The notes under the pieces: model-generated
The model's database searches: none
Seen by the model: the letters and a program-made list of their open reading frames with translations, nothing else
Told to the model about the DNA's origin: nothing
Part shown: piece after piece, positions 1 through 13,400 of the stretch
Layout of the letters: each line of letters starts with the position of its first letter
Numbering within the stretch: the first letter of the stretch is position 1
Program-made: the position numbers and the translations under genes
Source of the DNA: Branchiostoma floridae
Taxonomy: Eukaryota > Chordata > Leptocardii > Amphioxiformes > Branchiostomatidae
NCBI RefSeq assembly: GCF_000003815.2
Contig: NW_023365936.1
Span: 124,001 to 188,000 of the forward strand
Length of the DNA: 64,000 nucleotides
Reading direction: 5' to 3'

Positions 1-61
1 ATAAGAAAAACCGGTTTTGCACCGGTACGCTGTACCGATACCCAGCCCTAGTTGAGTCCAT

Positions 62-180
62 TTGTGTGTACGTGTGTGTGTGTGTGTGGGGAGGGGGGGG
101 GGGGGGGGTGTGCATGCGTATATGTGTGTGTGTGCGTGTGTGAGAGAAAGAGAGAGCTTTTTGTGTGTGTGCGCGCATGT
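62..180. repeat. GT microsatellite with a poly-G core
   Basis: A low-complexity tract made of GTGTGT runs, an uninterrupted G run near 91-108, and a short GAGAGA stretch near 143-154. The long open frames on both strands here (His/Thr-rich on one, Cys/Val-rich on the other) come from the repeat and are not genes. Confidence 0.95.
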
Positions 181-1017
181 GTTGTACATGAGAACGATTG
201 CATAGCAATACTTAAAATACGACAAATTGCCAAACAAATCTATATTTATGAGCACAATTCCGTCCGATGATCATGCCATAGGAAAGTTGTATTCTTTTAT
301 AATCGAAAGAAGCAAATAGTTCAAGATTCAAGATGATTTCATTCAGATTTTTTTTTTATATAAATCAATCCCATATAATTTAAGCCAATATTGACGGTTC
401 AAAAGCCCCAATTAGTGTTATATATTACAGAGGTAATAAAGATTCATAGATTCAAACTTCTCTCTAAACTCGTTGGTTTGAAAGAGCTGACTGACATTTT
501 CAAAACGTTACTGCATGCAGTTATCTTTGAATGCTGTAGACATGAAACTGATTATATCATCTCACAAAGAGAGAAATATATTAGCATTTCCAGACAGCCA
601 TGTCTGAAATGCACATTTCCCTAAGGAGCAGTTGTGTCTGTGCTTCCAAACAGTTGGGCACTTCTGAAAACTGCATTGCTTGCGTCTTCGAGCCATTTTA
701 GTGACATCGATAGGAGGAACGTTATACGTACTGCATTGTCCTTGTTATATCACTTAGTGGTCTGGTGCCCAGATCGATAGTAAAGCAAAGGTAGGGATAA
801 GGTTTCCAATTAGATGTTGGGCTACCTGTGAAAGATCGTAATTTGTTTAGTAACAAGGAAACGTTTCTGCCAGTCCCGTTCCTCAGATAAGCAGATGAAC
901 TATCAGAATTTATCTTATTCGAAATGATAGAAATGTTTAAATGGGGCACCAAGCAGAGAATTATGCATTCATTCCAGTGTCCTTGCATTAGGGACTGGGA
1001 TATTTTGCCGTACCTGT

Positions 1018-1147
1018 TGTATTCTGTGCATGGGTCAAAAGCGACCCCTAACTATCAGCTGTAGTACTGCAAGACACCAACGCGCATATTGCTGCAGTAC
1101 TGCAACTGATTAATAGGGGTCGCTCGTGATCCATGCAAATGATACAC
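1018..1147. mobile_element. Short inverted-repeat element (MITE-like)
   Basis: Two imperfect arms face each other. The left arm contains AAAGCGACCCCTAACTATCAG and the right arm, read in reverse complement, contains GAGCGACCCCTATTAATCAG. Outside them lie GTGCATGGGTC and its partner GATCCATGCAAATG. The size (about 130 bp) and lack of coding capacity fit a non-autonomous DNA element. No clear target-site duplication was found. Confidence 0.6.
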
Positions 1148-1397
1148 TGTTAGATTGAATTGTTTCCCATACATTTCAACGAGTTGCGCCTCACCAAATT
1201 GTTTGTCTTCGAGGTTTTATTGCACAAAATATGAAGAAAAGCTTATGCCAGTGAAGAAAAGGAACTCGAAGGTATGGGTGATTTTTTTTTGTGTTGAAAG
1301 AGACGCCAGGAATCGGAATGTTCATAACACCTGATCATACCTGTCTATCGACAGCGGCTGATTGAATTACCCGCGTGAGCTGTGATCTTTTTCAAAA

Positions 1398-1609
1398 TAC
1401 TGTAAATGCATTTAAGTTCGCGGAGATTTAATTTCGCGGTAGCGGGAAAAGGGACTTTTCGCGGTGGATTTAAGTTCGCGGTAACACCATAGACTGCAGT
1501 CTAATATCATAATAGAAAAATGTTCGGTGTGGTTTTAAGTTCGCGGTGAAGTGGTCACCGCGAAATCCGCGAACATTAATCCACCGCAAACATTTCTTCA
1601 TTTACAGTA
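1398..1609. mobile_element. TTCGCGG-family MITE, copy 1
   Basis: A 212-bp element that begins TACTGTAAATGCATTTAAG and ends CATTTACAGTA, so the ends are inverted repeats. Inside, blocks of the type AAGTTCGCGGTG appear in both orientations and give several nested palindromes. Related copies lie near 5567-5716, 48100-48263 and 60118-60329. The flanking TA could be the target duplication. Confidence 0.8.
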
Positions 1610-4140
1610 CAGCGTAAGAAACAGGGAAACACACTAAGTTTCACTCGATCTTTTAAAACATAATGTACCACATTAGTCACATAACATATTTCGCATGATA
1701 AACAATAATTCATTCTTCCTCTATCTACCATTGTTGCCTAGTCTGAAGTCGTGGGGCAGATTGTTATACGTAATCTATTTTAATTCTAATCTTTATTCAC
1801 TTTAGGTAGGTAAGATTGAACATGTTTAACGCACCAAGTAAAAATGATTTCCAAGAAATATACAAGGCAACATGTCCTCCAAAGGACTGGTAATGTGTGC
1901 AACGACATGTATACTGCTACATGACTGCTAAGGTATGTTTATGTTCTGACGTGTGACTTCTAAATGAAGTAGAAGTAAGCAGATTTTACTCTTGGTTATA
2001 TTAAACGAGCTTAAACAACATATTCTAACATTCCAACAGCAATAGCTGATTAAGTGCACTTGCGAAAAAGTACACAAATACACGATAACCTACATAAATG
2101 TGTCGTACAAGAAATGTATATAACGTTATTTGATAAACGGTAGTGTGTATAAGAATAACACCAAATTCGCGTGGATGATTTATGATAATGAGCGTGTGCG
2201 ATTTAATCAGAATCAGTTACCTGTATCTGTCATATAACATAATATTGACAGTTATATTTAGCCGTCCCTCTTTCTACAATTCACTCGCTACATTCAAAAA
2301 ATGTGAAAAGAATACACAACGTAGTATTAATGCTCTCCTATCATATCAACATCTTCCTACACGTGCACATTTTTTTGCCAAGAGGGGGTGAATCTCCTTG
2401 TTTGGGCAAAACTATTCTGAAGTATTTATTTTCAGTTCTTACTTCATCAGGGGGAAGATTGTATTGTTTCAGAACAAACTAAATTCGACAGACTTGCTTT
2501 TTCAGCCCAAACGACTCCCCTGATGCTCAACGTTATATTACACCCACAAGTAATCCACACACCTTATCAATTTGGACAAAAATATTGTGTCTATGGGTTA
2601 ACAAGCAGACAAAAACACCGTTGCATTTCTTCAATGTCTTCTTGTTTCACAAATAATAATGAAATTTGGACGTGGTAGTCCTTCTGAGCGTGACAATTTA
2701 CAGGACATGAACACTCGACAATTCACATTTGTAATTTGTAAAGAAAACGTGACATTTATCACCTATCTATGTATAATATCCTTTGGTTAGTTTGTGAACT
2801 GTCTTAGATATTGTCTTTCTTGGGCTGAAATGGCAGTTTTATCGAAAACAAGGTCAAAGAATTCACAAAAATTGAAACCCCTTTGCGAGCCTTTCTCGAT
2901 TTCCCCATTCCCGAAAACACGGAAATTTGGCAATTTGGCGGTCGTCTAAGCCACTTTTCAGGGGGCGGCCGCGAGCGGTACTGCAGCTTGGGCTCTCATA
3001 GGGTATATAATCTCGACTTGTAAATTACTAAAATAAACAATACAGTAGGCTTATACCTAGCAAAAACATTCCGACTGAAGTCCGGGCATATTAATATAGA
3101 TTCAGAATAACCTTGAAGACACTAGATGCCATAAAAATGACCGATTTTAGGCACGGCGCGAGGAGCCCCTGTAACACCATGTCCGTCTATCGAAGCGCCC
3201 CCTACATTCATGTATACATCATATCTCGTACGTTATATGTAGATTAATACTACTTACGGGCATCATCCTTGAGCTGTTATCAACTTTGAGCTGTTAGTCA
3301 ACTATTGATCTGCTTATTTGAGGTAAAGGACTATCAGATATGCCCTGCCGTCAGACAGAACTCATTACGATTTTTCACTCCTAACGTCTGCTTGAAGATT
3401 AGGTAGCTTGTCTTGTTTTATTTCGGAAGGCTACGTCTATCGTCCATACAATCTAGTAGTGACCAGGGCGGGTAACCACGTGTTCAAAAATGACAAGACA
3501 AAACAGGAAGTTCAGATACTATATTGTCTACATTTCGTCACTGAAGATGGCACCCGAATGGTGTAGAACATGGTCATCGGAATACAGCATTGTTTGCATC
3601 TTATTCAGGACCTATAGCTGTAGTATCTTGTTCTCAAACACGCTAATGCAACAGAAAAAAACGCAAGTTTTGGCCTTATTCATTATCAAAGTCCAAAGAG
3701 TTCAGTGATCGTCGTAGATGAAAAGAATAGCTACTACTTGTACTAGTACAAAGAAAAATTACTTAACATTCAACCTCGGAGACTTTGTACAGACGTTTAC
3801 ATATGTAATACAACTGGACTAATGCCTTTCAAGTCGCAACGGATGTTAACTTGTTGTCGTTATCTATCATCAATGTTGCACAAGCACATGTGAGATACCA
3901 CTTCAAAGAACTGTTACGTTGGCCCATGATCTTGATTTGACACAGATATAAAGTTCGAAGTCCTCGTGTAAAAAGATAACACAGAAAACTCCCCCCTCCC
4001 TCATTCACCCAGCAACGAAGTCTGAAGAGCAATACTGCGGTCGTCACAACGTCGCAGCTGGGTGTTCCAAGTCACGTCGTGGCCCCGAGTGTAAACAGAA
4101 CGCTCACTCAAAAATGCCTGTGTAAACCCAGCAGGAATCT

Positions 4141-4456
4141 AAGCCACAGACGCTGCCACACGTGGTGCCTGCAGCTGCTCCAGGTGTCTGATGTACCCAG
4201 GTGTGAGCAGGTCCCCGCTAAGCCACAGACGCTGCCACACGTGGTGCCTGCAGCTGCTCCAGGTGTCTGATGTACCCAGGTGTGAGCAGGTCCCCGCTAA
4301 GCCACAGACGCTGCCACACGTGGTGCCTGGAGCTGCTCCAGGTGTGTGCTGTACCCAGGTGTGAGCAGGTCCCCGCTAAGCCACAGACGCTGCCACACGT
4401 GGTGCCTGGAGCTGCTCCAGGTGTCTGATGTACCCAGGTGTGAGCAGGTCCCCTCC
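4141..4456. repeat. 79-bp minisatellite, 4 copies, containing a terminal coding exon
   Basis: Four head-to-tail units start at about 4141, 4220, 4299 and 4378 with an exact spacing of 79 bp. Units are nearly identical, differing at a few sites such as CTGCAG versus CTGGAG and TCTGAT versus TGTGCT. The rightmost unit is the final coding exon of the minus-strand cyclotransferase-like gene; the other three are extra copies of that exon running into its 3' UTR. Because 79 is not a multiple of 3, each unit shifts the frame by one. Confidence 0.9.
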
Positions 4457-7400
4457 CTGGAGACACTGTCCTACACTGTAGCTGCAATCGGTTGTAACGG
4501 TCTCCTCTGGAACATGGAAATGAGCGTGAAATGAGTGAACCATATCATGCTAAATGTATGTAAAATGTAAAGAAGAGAAAGAGCACCTGAAACGTTGATG
4601 TACTCTTCAAGTATTTTCAAGAGATTTTCTGGCCGGCAGACATGTACATAAAGAAATCGGGACGAAATAGAAGGCCCGACAAAAACGCCGGAAAAACGGT
4701 CGGACCCGAACCTCTACTTGGAGAGTAACTTTGAAGGTATTGTATCTAAATCTCGAAGAAAATGATAGCGATGGAAAAACATCAGTCCCATACCTGTCCA
4801 TTCGTCCTGAGCGATGTACATGACAGCAGGAACACAGAACTGCGCGACTCCCAGAGCGGTCGGGTCGGCACAGTTAGACACCCACACGGGTAGCATAGCC
4901 TTGGCGTAATGCTAGGGACAACAAATAGAATCATGTTTAAGAGTTCAGTAGGCTCTCCGTGTTTAGGGCATTTTTTTCGTAGCAACATTACAATGAAATA
5001 TCAACGAAAAAACATATGAAACACCATGATAAACACACTTTAATGTACATAAATACAGACATGCATACATCAACAGACTTTAACATGCATACATACATAC
5101 GTTAACATAACATTGCATGATTATGTACAAGCAAGGAGGTTAAAAAAGAACCATGGTACAAGTAACTCATCTTCAACTCTACGACACTACTCTAGTTTAT
5201 TTGACTGCACGAAAACAACCACAGAGAGTCTATAGATGGCATAACCCCTGGACCTTCTTTTCTTGGAATACGCAAGTTTGAAAACACAAAGGGTCATAGT
5301 GGTCTCATTGTTCTAACGGTTTTTACACCTATTGTGACATACCTGTGGATACCCCATGTGACTGTCCAGCACGCTGAGTTGTTCCTGTGTCATGACGTAC
5401 ACACAGCCCTCCACAGACCGCAAAGGGTTGAACTCGATGTTGGGGAAGCTGCCGGCAGCTCGGTCAAAACCTAGTACACAGGTTAAAACGACAATTGAAA
5501 TCGAATTCAAATAATTGGCATCATTAGCAATTTATCATGCAAAAGACTGGATTGTAGGAACGTGTACTATAAATGTATTTAAGTTCGCGGGAATTTAATT
5601 TCACGGTAACGGGAAAAAGGACTGTTCGCAGTGGTTTTACGTTTGCGGTGAATTAGCAACGCAAAACCCGCGAAACATATAACCACCGTTATGTCATTGG
5701 TAAAAACATTCATTTGATGTATATTGTATATTGGACAATCGTTACACAAAGTATTGGGCAGGAATGTGTTATTATAGATTGGTATTACTACCTTTCTTGT
5801 TGAACAGGATGTCGAACCCATACAGGAGACCCCACCGCCTTTCCTCAATCTCGCTTCCGAGGTACGTGGCCATTCTGTAAAGTGATACATCAATGTATTA
5901 GCAAATAATACCACATCTACGTTTTCATTATATAAAACGAGGAAATGCCTTGAACAAATAGGCACCATGAACTTCTTTGTTTCTCTCAATATAAATCTAT
6001 TTTCATTTCAAAATTCTGAAAGGTGCTTAGAGTACTAAACAGTGCAGTATATCATTAGTTCTCTAGGCGGCGCTATTTCAGGAACGGCTAAACAAACTCA
6101 CCTGTCGGGGTTCATGTCAGCTCCATAGGCGAAGTAGAACAGCTGACCAGGCGGGGGGAGCGCGTTGATCTGGAAACACAGCGGAGGGAACGTCGCCGCC
6201 GGGACTACACGTGGTGGTTGGCTCACTGGTACAGGCCTGAGATAGACAGTACATGTACGTATGAGCCATGTACTTATATTGAGTGATCGAAGACCTTTGC
6301 TGTACGTTCATGGTGTTACAAGATAAGTACAGGCCAAGATAATAAGTAAAATAAGTGTCAGTATGTACAAGTTAAACTTCTTAGTCAATATTAAACTTAA
6401 AAGTCAAATCTCAGATTCAAATAGTGATGCTTTTAAGATTCCTTACTTTTCCTTTACCGCTGTGGTTGTCTTTCTCCGAGGTTTGGGTTGAGTCTCTTCC
6501 ACGTTCTTCAGTGTTTCCTGCCCCCTACAAAAAACAAAAGGGAAGATTTTCACTTTTAAAAAGTCAAAGTCAACCCACCACAGAAGAAAGTAAATCATCA
6601 ACCGCATGAAACTTTGAGGAGACACAAATTGACATGCATATATTTACCATGCATTGGCCAACAGTTTTCGGACTTCTCTGCAGATCTGAAAAAAGAAAAG
6701 AGAATCAATTATGTACATTTATACATTGTATAATTGTTTAGAGAAGATAGTGATAAAATACTAGTATATAGTTTTGTTGCCATAGTATCATTTTGTTTCA
6801 AACTTACCATTTCCACATCTTGAGGTCGGACGTTGGACGTTTTTGGTCTCTTCTTTTGTTTGACGGTGTACTCCACCTTGACGTCCACCTGTCCGACGTC
6901 ACTTCCGGCCTCACTTCCCATCGTGCCTTGCTCCGACGAAACGTCACTTCCTTGTCCACTGTCACTCCCCTCAACTTTAGTGTCTTTGAACTCTGTTAGG
7001 TCTGGCATCGCCATCTTGGTTCTGTCGAAACCTTCATCTTCAAAATCTGAATCTGCCGAGAAGTATTCTTCGTCCGACTCTTCTTCGCTACTGATATTGC
7101 ACTTTTCTTTTGTTCCATCATTGTCATCCTTGTGTCTTTGTATCTCTTCACCACTGTCTCTATAACACTTGAGAGATGTTAGTGTTTGTAAAGATTTCAT
7201 GATGTCTTCGTCTAATCTACTCCACTTGTCCTTCATGATTTCTAGTTCAGGATTTGGCTTGTCATCCACAAATCTTACTCTCCTCTTCTTACGTTTGGTG
7301 TCTTCTTTTGGCTCTTCAATAGGGCTATCTTGGATAACCGGTTGTCCATCGTTGTTGTGACATTTCTCACAAATACAATACCCGGTGGTCTCACCAAAGT

Positions 7401-10400
7401 CTACCATGTTGTACGTGAAGGTTCCACAGATTCCGCATTTCAGTTGGCGTATTCTCTTCAGCTCCCATGCGCTTTTTGGGTTCCTCGGGCTCCGCTTGCT
7501 GGCTTTGGACGACACGGGCCCGTGAAACTTTTTCCCGCGTGGCTGTTTCCTAGTCTTCGTCTGTTTGGCACCGTTATTAGCAGCATTGTTAGGCTTTGTG
7601 GTAGTACTTTCTTTACGTGCTACAGAGTTTGGACCCGTGCGATTAACTCGAGGACCTCCAGATTTTTTCCTACCGCTAGTACTGCCTCCATCACCTTCTT
7701 CGTCATCGTCTTTTCTTCTGTCTTTCATTTCACTGTTCTCTTTGCATCGCTCTTTCTTTGATGGCTTTTTCCTATTTTCTTTTCCACTGTCAGGTTTTTC
7801 CTCGGCTTCTTCCGTTTTTGTCTCGCCGTTTTGTTGAACACCGTTGACGGTTGGAAAGTCGAAGTCTGCGGCCTCGTCTGTTGGACTACACGGTGGAGGA
7901 GGCGTGGTGGGAGGATGTCCGCCGGGTCCGATATCATCTTCATCATCTTCTTCATCTGGTACATCATCCTCTTCGTCATCTGAATCCTGGAAGCCGTCCC
8001 TGGATGAAGAAACAATAATTTCGTCATTGGTTTGGCGTACAAGCTAAAGTCACAGATACAATTTGATATGGCTTAGAAGCTATAGTCATACATAAGATTT
8101 AGACATCTCATTTATTGTTGAAACTTATTTCGCTTTACGTTTATTTCATTACTGTATTCTATACCCTGTTATAATTTTAATCATTATTGTATTCGCATGT
8201 ATACTTGCAATTAACCTTCGGGCATGAATTCGCACTCAGCACTCAAAGTAGACTTTCAAAGTAGTTGGGAACGTATGAAACCATAGTAGGCGAACAGATG
8301 ATCAAAACATGCAATGCAACAACTGATCACGTAGAAAAAACTGATTATATACATGTATAATGAAAGATAAGAACCACAAAAATGACTTACAATTGCTTGA
8401 CAGCTTCTTCGTCGTCATCCTTGTCATCATCATCTTCGTCTTCTTCTGAATCAGTGACCTCCGAGGCTTCAGACGTCAGGTGGATGGACTCAGGTATCAG
8501 CTGTCTGGCGCGCAGCTGCTCCAGGAGTTCCGCCTTTCTAGACTTCAGCTTGCTCTTGGTCTCTTCTTGTTCATATCGCTCTGGTGGTTCAGAAAGTAAC
8601 AGAAGATAAATGTACACTTGTACATATATAACCCGACAATGAAGGATGTCTTTCAGAGAAACTTGCGTGTGTTCGAAGTTTCTGTATTTAAAGAGGGTCC
8701 CTTTATAGTAGACATCATCTATTCTGAATGTTCAATGCTAGTCTCGATTAGTGAGATGCAATACAATGGTTTTATGGTATTATCTGTTCCAAAAGACAAG
8801 ACCTGATTTGTGTTTTATCATGACGTGTGAAAACAACCTTAGCTCACCTGCTAGTACACCCCTACATTGTCCAATGGTTGGTCCGCGTAATTGCGTAACA
8901 GGATACAATGGCTTTAATCTGGAAAAGAGGTTGATCGTGTTAGTTTGTGTACTAATGTACTATGTACTCTGTATTGTTCCGTGTGCATGCATTTGATTTT
9001 TCTTGTCTAATAGCATCGCTAGAAAGTTGCACACGGTTGAATTCGTATTGAAGAGTGCATGTACTAGGATTAGATATACATGTATGCTTACATTGACAAA
9101 CAACGTTACAAGTATAAGTTCATCGAGTCCTCTAAAATGGCATGTTTTTAATATACTAACGTTAATGTACATTTCATGGTGCAGAAGTTTTCCTTTAGGG
9201 GGAGGGCATTTCGGCTTTTATACTTCTTTACTACTCTGAACAAACAGGTTTTCTTACTTTGCTTTCAGCAGCCGCCCTCCACTGTGGACAGGTTCGGGTG
9301 ACGGCTCACGGAGCAGGGCCTTCTTCACACGATGGACGCCCCGAGCTGTTACCTCCTTCAGTTCCTCGCTAGGCGACAGGGGGCGCTCCTGCATGGACGG
9401 TGCACAAGAAGAAGTCTTGCGACCAAACATAGCAAGTTTAAATACGCCATAAAAATGTACCTGGGTAATAACAGGATGGAAAGCAGAGATATGTATAACA
9501 AAATAAGGGCACATAGATTAGAGCACATACATGCACTACGTATGCAACTGTGTTTGGATGCGTAGTGTATTGGACGCTTCGTTTCAAGAGTGATCATAAA
9601 CTAGATGTACGGTTGTACCTGTAGACTCTCTATGTCCGGTAGAGGTCCTTGTTTGAAGGGTGCTTTAATGTTGTGCGGAGGTTTCCTGGGGTTGGAGTTT
9701 GGTGACCGGTAGACTACCTGCTGTCCGGACATCACACTGGTACACCTGGTGGACGTTCTGGACACACCTGACGCCCTGCAGGTGTAAACAAACGTGTCAT
9801 GAACCTAACGTCAGACTGTTGTTCTTAACTTGAACAGAAGTAGCAAGTTGCGTAAAATCATGTGTACAGATATTGTGGAAAGTCTCGTCAGTATACGCAA
9901 TGTTCCTAACGTAATTCATTTTTGCCACTCTGATGTCTATAACGTGTTAAGTTTCATTAGCATTGCAGCACTAATCAACGATCCCCAAAATTGTTCTTGT
10001 AAAAAAAGACCATTGTGTCGTCTCTGTTGCACATTTATATTACTTACATGCGGTCAGGTTTAGAAGGACTCTGTCTCTTGGACCCAGCAGGAGTTTTCGC
10101 CCTCGGTACACTGTCTTTTCTCATGGGGGATCGGCTTCTCTGGCCCCAACCATTCGCCATCCGGGGGGTGGAGGGAGGCGGCGGAGGGACGCCAAAATTT
10201 GCCTCCAGTGCCTCCCCCAACGAGGATGGTATGCGCTGGCCATAGGAGTGGAGCGCGTTCCTCAGTTTCCGAGTTTTTCTCTTCGCTGCTTCTTCCTCAG
10301 CTTTTATAGAAGGGGGAACAAATGCAGTCATTGAAACGGTGCAATAACAATAATATTGATAACATTCGATAGTTGTACTGTTTAACGAAGAAATTGCGAA

Positions 10401-13400
10401 ACGTGTACTCTTACAAGTGTACGTTGTTACTGTGTATATACAAATGTTCTAATTGTATGTTTACTCAAACGATTAGCAAGTCTTGTTGCTTGAAAAATTG
10501 CACACTCCTACAATAGACATTGTACCGTGTACGTTGTAACTTGTATATATACAAATGCCGTAAATTAATGTTTACTTAAACGGTTAGCAACTCTTAAGAT
10601 TGTGGTGTCAGCTTGAAAAATTACACAGTCCTACAATGCAAACAAAAGAGAGTGCCTGATGACGTTTTATGGTACGCTATAGAACCATTATGCTATTGAG
10701 ATCAAAGCTTCAGACTACAAACAAACCTGCTATTTGCATTGTTACTACAATACAGTAGACGCACATTTTCATAAGTGAGGTGTCATATGGTAAATTCAAA
10801 GGAAAATACATGTATTAGAGTTTAAAACCTTACCTCTGGCTAGCACTGTCCCAGGTGATATGTTGTCTATACTTAAGAACGGCGTGCCCTGAAACAGGTA
10901 GAGTGCACATTTATCAAACCTACTAAGTACGTGTTCAAACATACGTTTAATGATTATAGATTACCCTGCTTGGGGTTGATCCAAGGCAGTACATGGTACA
11001 CATGGCGTTACCCTTCAGAAATCTTGGCATATGGTAGGCAAATTGTGTATTTAGAATGATATAGGGATAGCAACGTAAAACTTGAATGTTTTCTTTTTTT
11101 ATTCGTTTTTTTTTTTTCATACAAAGTTCAAGGAATGGCATCAAATGTTTTATGAATTTTTCTCTAGACGTTTTGGTACTGTGGCATCTGTTTTCGTGAG
11201 CCGCGTTTAACAAAGGAGGTTCAATGCAAAAATACTTCCTTATTCTAATCCTCTATTGCTAAGGTCTACATACAGCAAATATGTGTACAGATTTTTAAAG
11301 AATTAACCAGATACAAATTACTATAGATAAGATCCAATACCCTACAACCCACTGCCACTACACAAATTGAGTGTTAAAGTGTGAGGAGCTACTTCTTGTC
11401 AATATGTAAATAGCTGTGTGATTAGACTGTTACAGGGGTGACCAATATGGTAGGCTTATCATCTAGCTATCCAGTGCGTATTAAGTCTGGTTGCTAAGGC
11501 ATTAACAATACACCTGAAGCCAGGAACATAGGCCGACGTAATCTTCGTGTACACACGTACAGCGACAAAGGTGACTTTAGCGTGCCATAGTGTTACCTAG
11601 GAGAACGGACCAGCCGAACAAAAGAGAGCACGAATTAAAATCTGTCGCGGGCTTTGTGATTAAATCTTTAAATACACTGTAATTTGAGTTCACAAGATGC
11701 TTTTAGAACCCAACCCAACCTTAGAGTGCACGCGACAAAATTCCACACTACACAGCCTTGCATTGCTTTGGCTCTAGCTCTGTGACTCTGGCTTTGTGAC
11801 ATGTCTCTGGCTTTGTGACTAAATCTCTAAACAAGCCCTGATTTGAGTTCACAAGATTCTTTTAGAACCCCTTCCCGACCAACCCTAGAGTACACGCGAC
11901 AAAATTTCACACTACACAGTCTTGCATTGCTGGAGTTGTAAGCAGACGCCATACGATATGTCTCTTTACGTCAACTGCACCTGTTTCATTTCAGAGTTTT
12001 CACTGAACCAAAAAGGCAGCAGAACAAAAAATTCCGACGTGGCGACTGCCCTTGTGTAATGATACGTCTCACTAGGGGGTTCAAAACCGTGAAAGAATAT
12101 ACATCTTCAAGTTAACGCTTTCAAAATGTTTGTGTTCAGAAATTTGTACATTTTTTGCGTTTTGTAGAATACCTTCTCTATTTCCTCTGCTAAAATGTGT
12201 GTACAATCATGTTCCAAATAATAAATAGGAATGGGCGGTTGAAATCGGAATGCTGCGTTTCTAAAAACGTATGAGATTGCCAAAAGTGTAGGGCTTGGCT
12301 AATTTGTCAACTGTGGGTAATGGACCAGTACTTTGAATTGTAAGGACGCGTTGTTCAATACCAGTGAATGTGACCGTATTTTGTTGGTTGCCAACAATCT
12401 CAGTCAGGCAACAAAACAGTAAACTTGATGCTCGTCCATTCTCAATACGAATTTACATGGATGCAATATACAATTAGATGAAGGAATGCAGGTTTTTGAC
12501 AGGTGTGTTGTCCTTGAAATGGGCTTCGATGTTACGGACGCCACAATGAAGATGTTTTCTTTTCCGTGTTTTGTAAATAAACTACTGAATATCTCCATTA
12601 ACGAGCGCCTGCTTTGGTATATACAGAGATGCTATTCTTCAGACAGCGGAGCTTCTATTTCGAATCTATACTGGTCAAACAGATCACGGCTCCATTAAAC
12701 AATCACAACTGCATTTAGATACTGGTTATCAGGGTAGATTTAGGCCAGAAAAACAAAGATTGGGTACTCATTTGAAAAAAAAATCAGGCCATCTATGATA
12801 TGTTACGACGTGGTAGCAGAATAGACACCGGGACAAAAAAGACACAACCCTATTTCAGAAGTTTGTCCGCAAAAAAACTATATGTTTCCGGCCCCTTTCT
12901 AGAAAAAGGGTAGGTCTTCAAAATCCACTGAAATACCTTTACGACCAAATACTATTTCTCCCAGATCACTTCAGTGTCACTAACGGAGCTAGCTAGCTAT
13001 TTCAAACGTCTGACCGTTTCCAAAATCATATCTAGTTGCTTTAGTGACTGCTTTTGGTATATCTTATTACCGGGATGTCTAATCTTCACCGACGTACCTT
13101 TAACAAAAACACTGAGGCCCTCTGTGACATTTTGTCTTTACTGAATTTTGTTTAAAGCCTCGTGTGACATGAAGTCCACAAACTACTGACTAAGGGCAAT
13201 CTCTTTGTGAACTATTTGTCCTAACCTCTCTCGTGTTTATGGCTACTAACTAATTCTGACCTAGTCACGGCTTAGCCTAAACTGTTTGCTGGTTAAACAA
13301 AGCAGCGAAGTGTTACAAAAACATGTCAGCCCTGTGAGTACGTGTGTAAAGTACAAACCCACGGAAGCACACAAAACTTCCACGGAGAACAAAGTACCGC

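Larger units (their letters stand above)
181..4075. other. Gene-poor stretch left of the cyclotransferase-like gene
   Basis: About 3.9 kb, AT-rich, with no exon that I can support. It holds two inverted-repeat elements, listed separately at about 1018-1147 and 1398-1609. The rest looks unique. The 3' UTR of the minus-strand gene that ends at 4376 should reach into the right end of this stretch, but I could not fix a polyadenylation site. Confidence 0.6.

Noticed and set aside
7330-7837. Long plus-strand frames opposite the big exon of the cyclotransferase-like gene
   Set aside because: They are shadows of the Lys/Asp/Glu-rich minus-strand coding sequence and read as Ser/Phe/Leu-rich low complexity.
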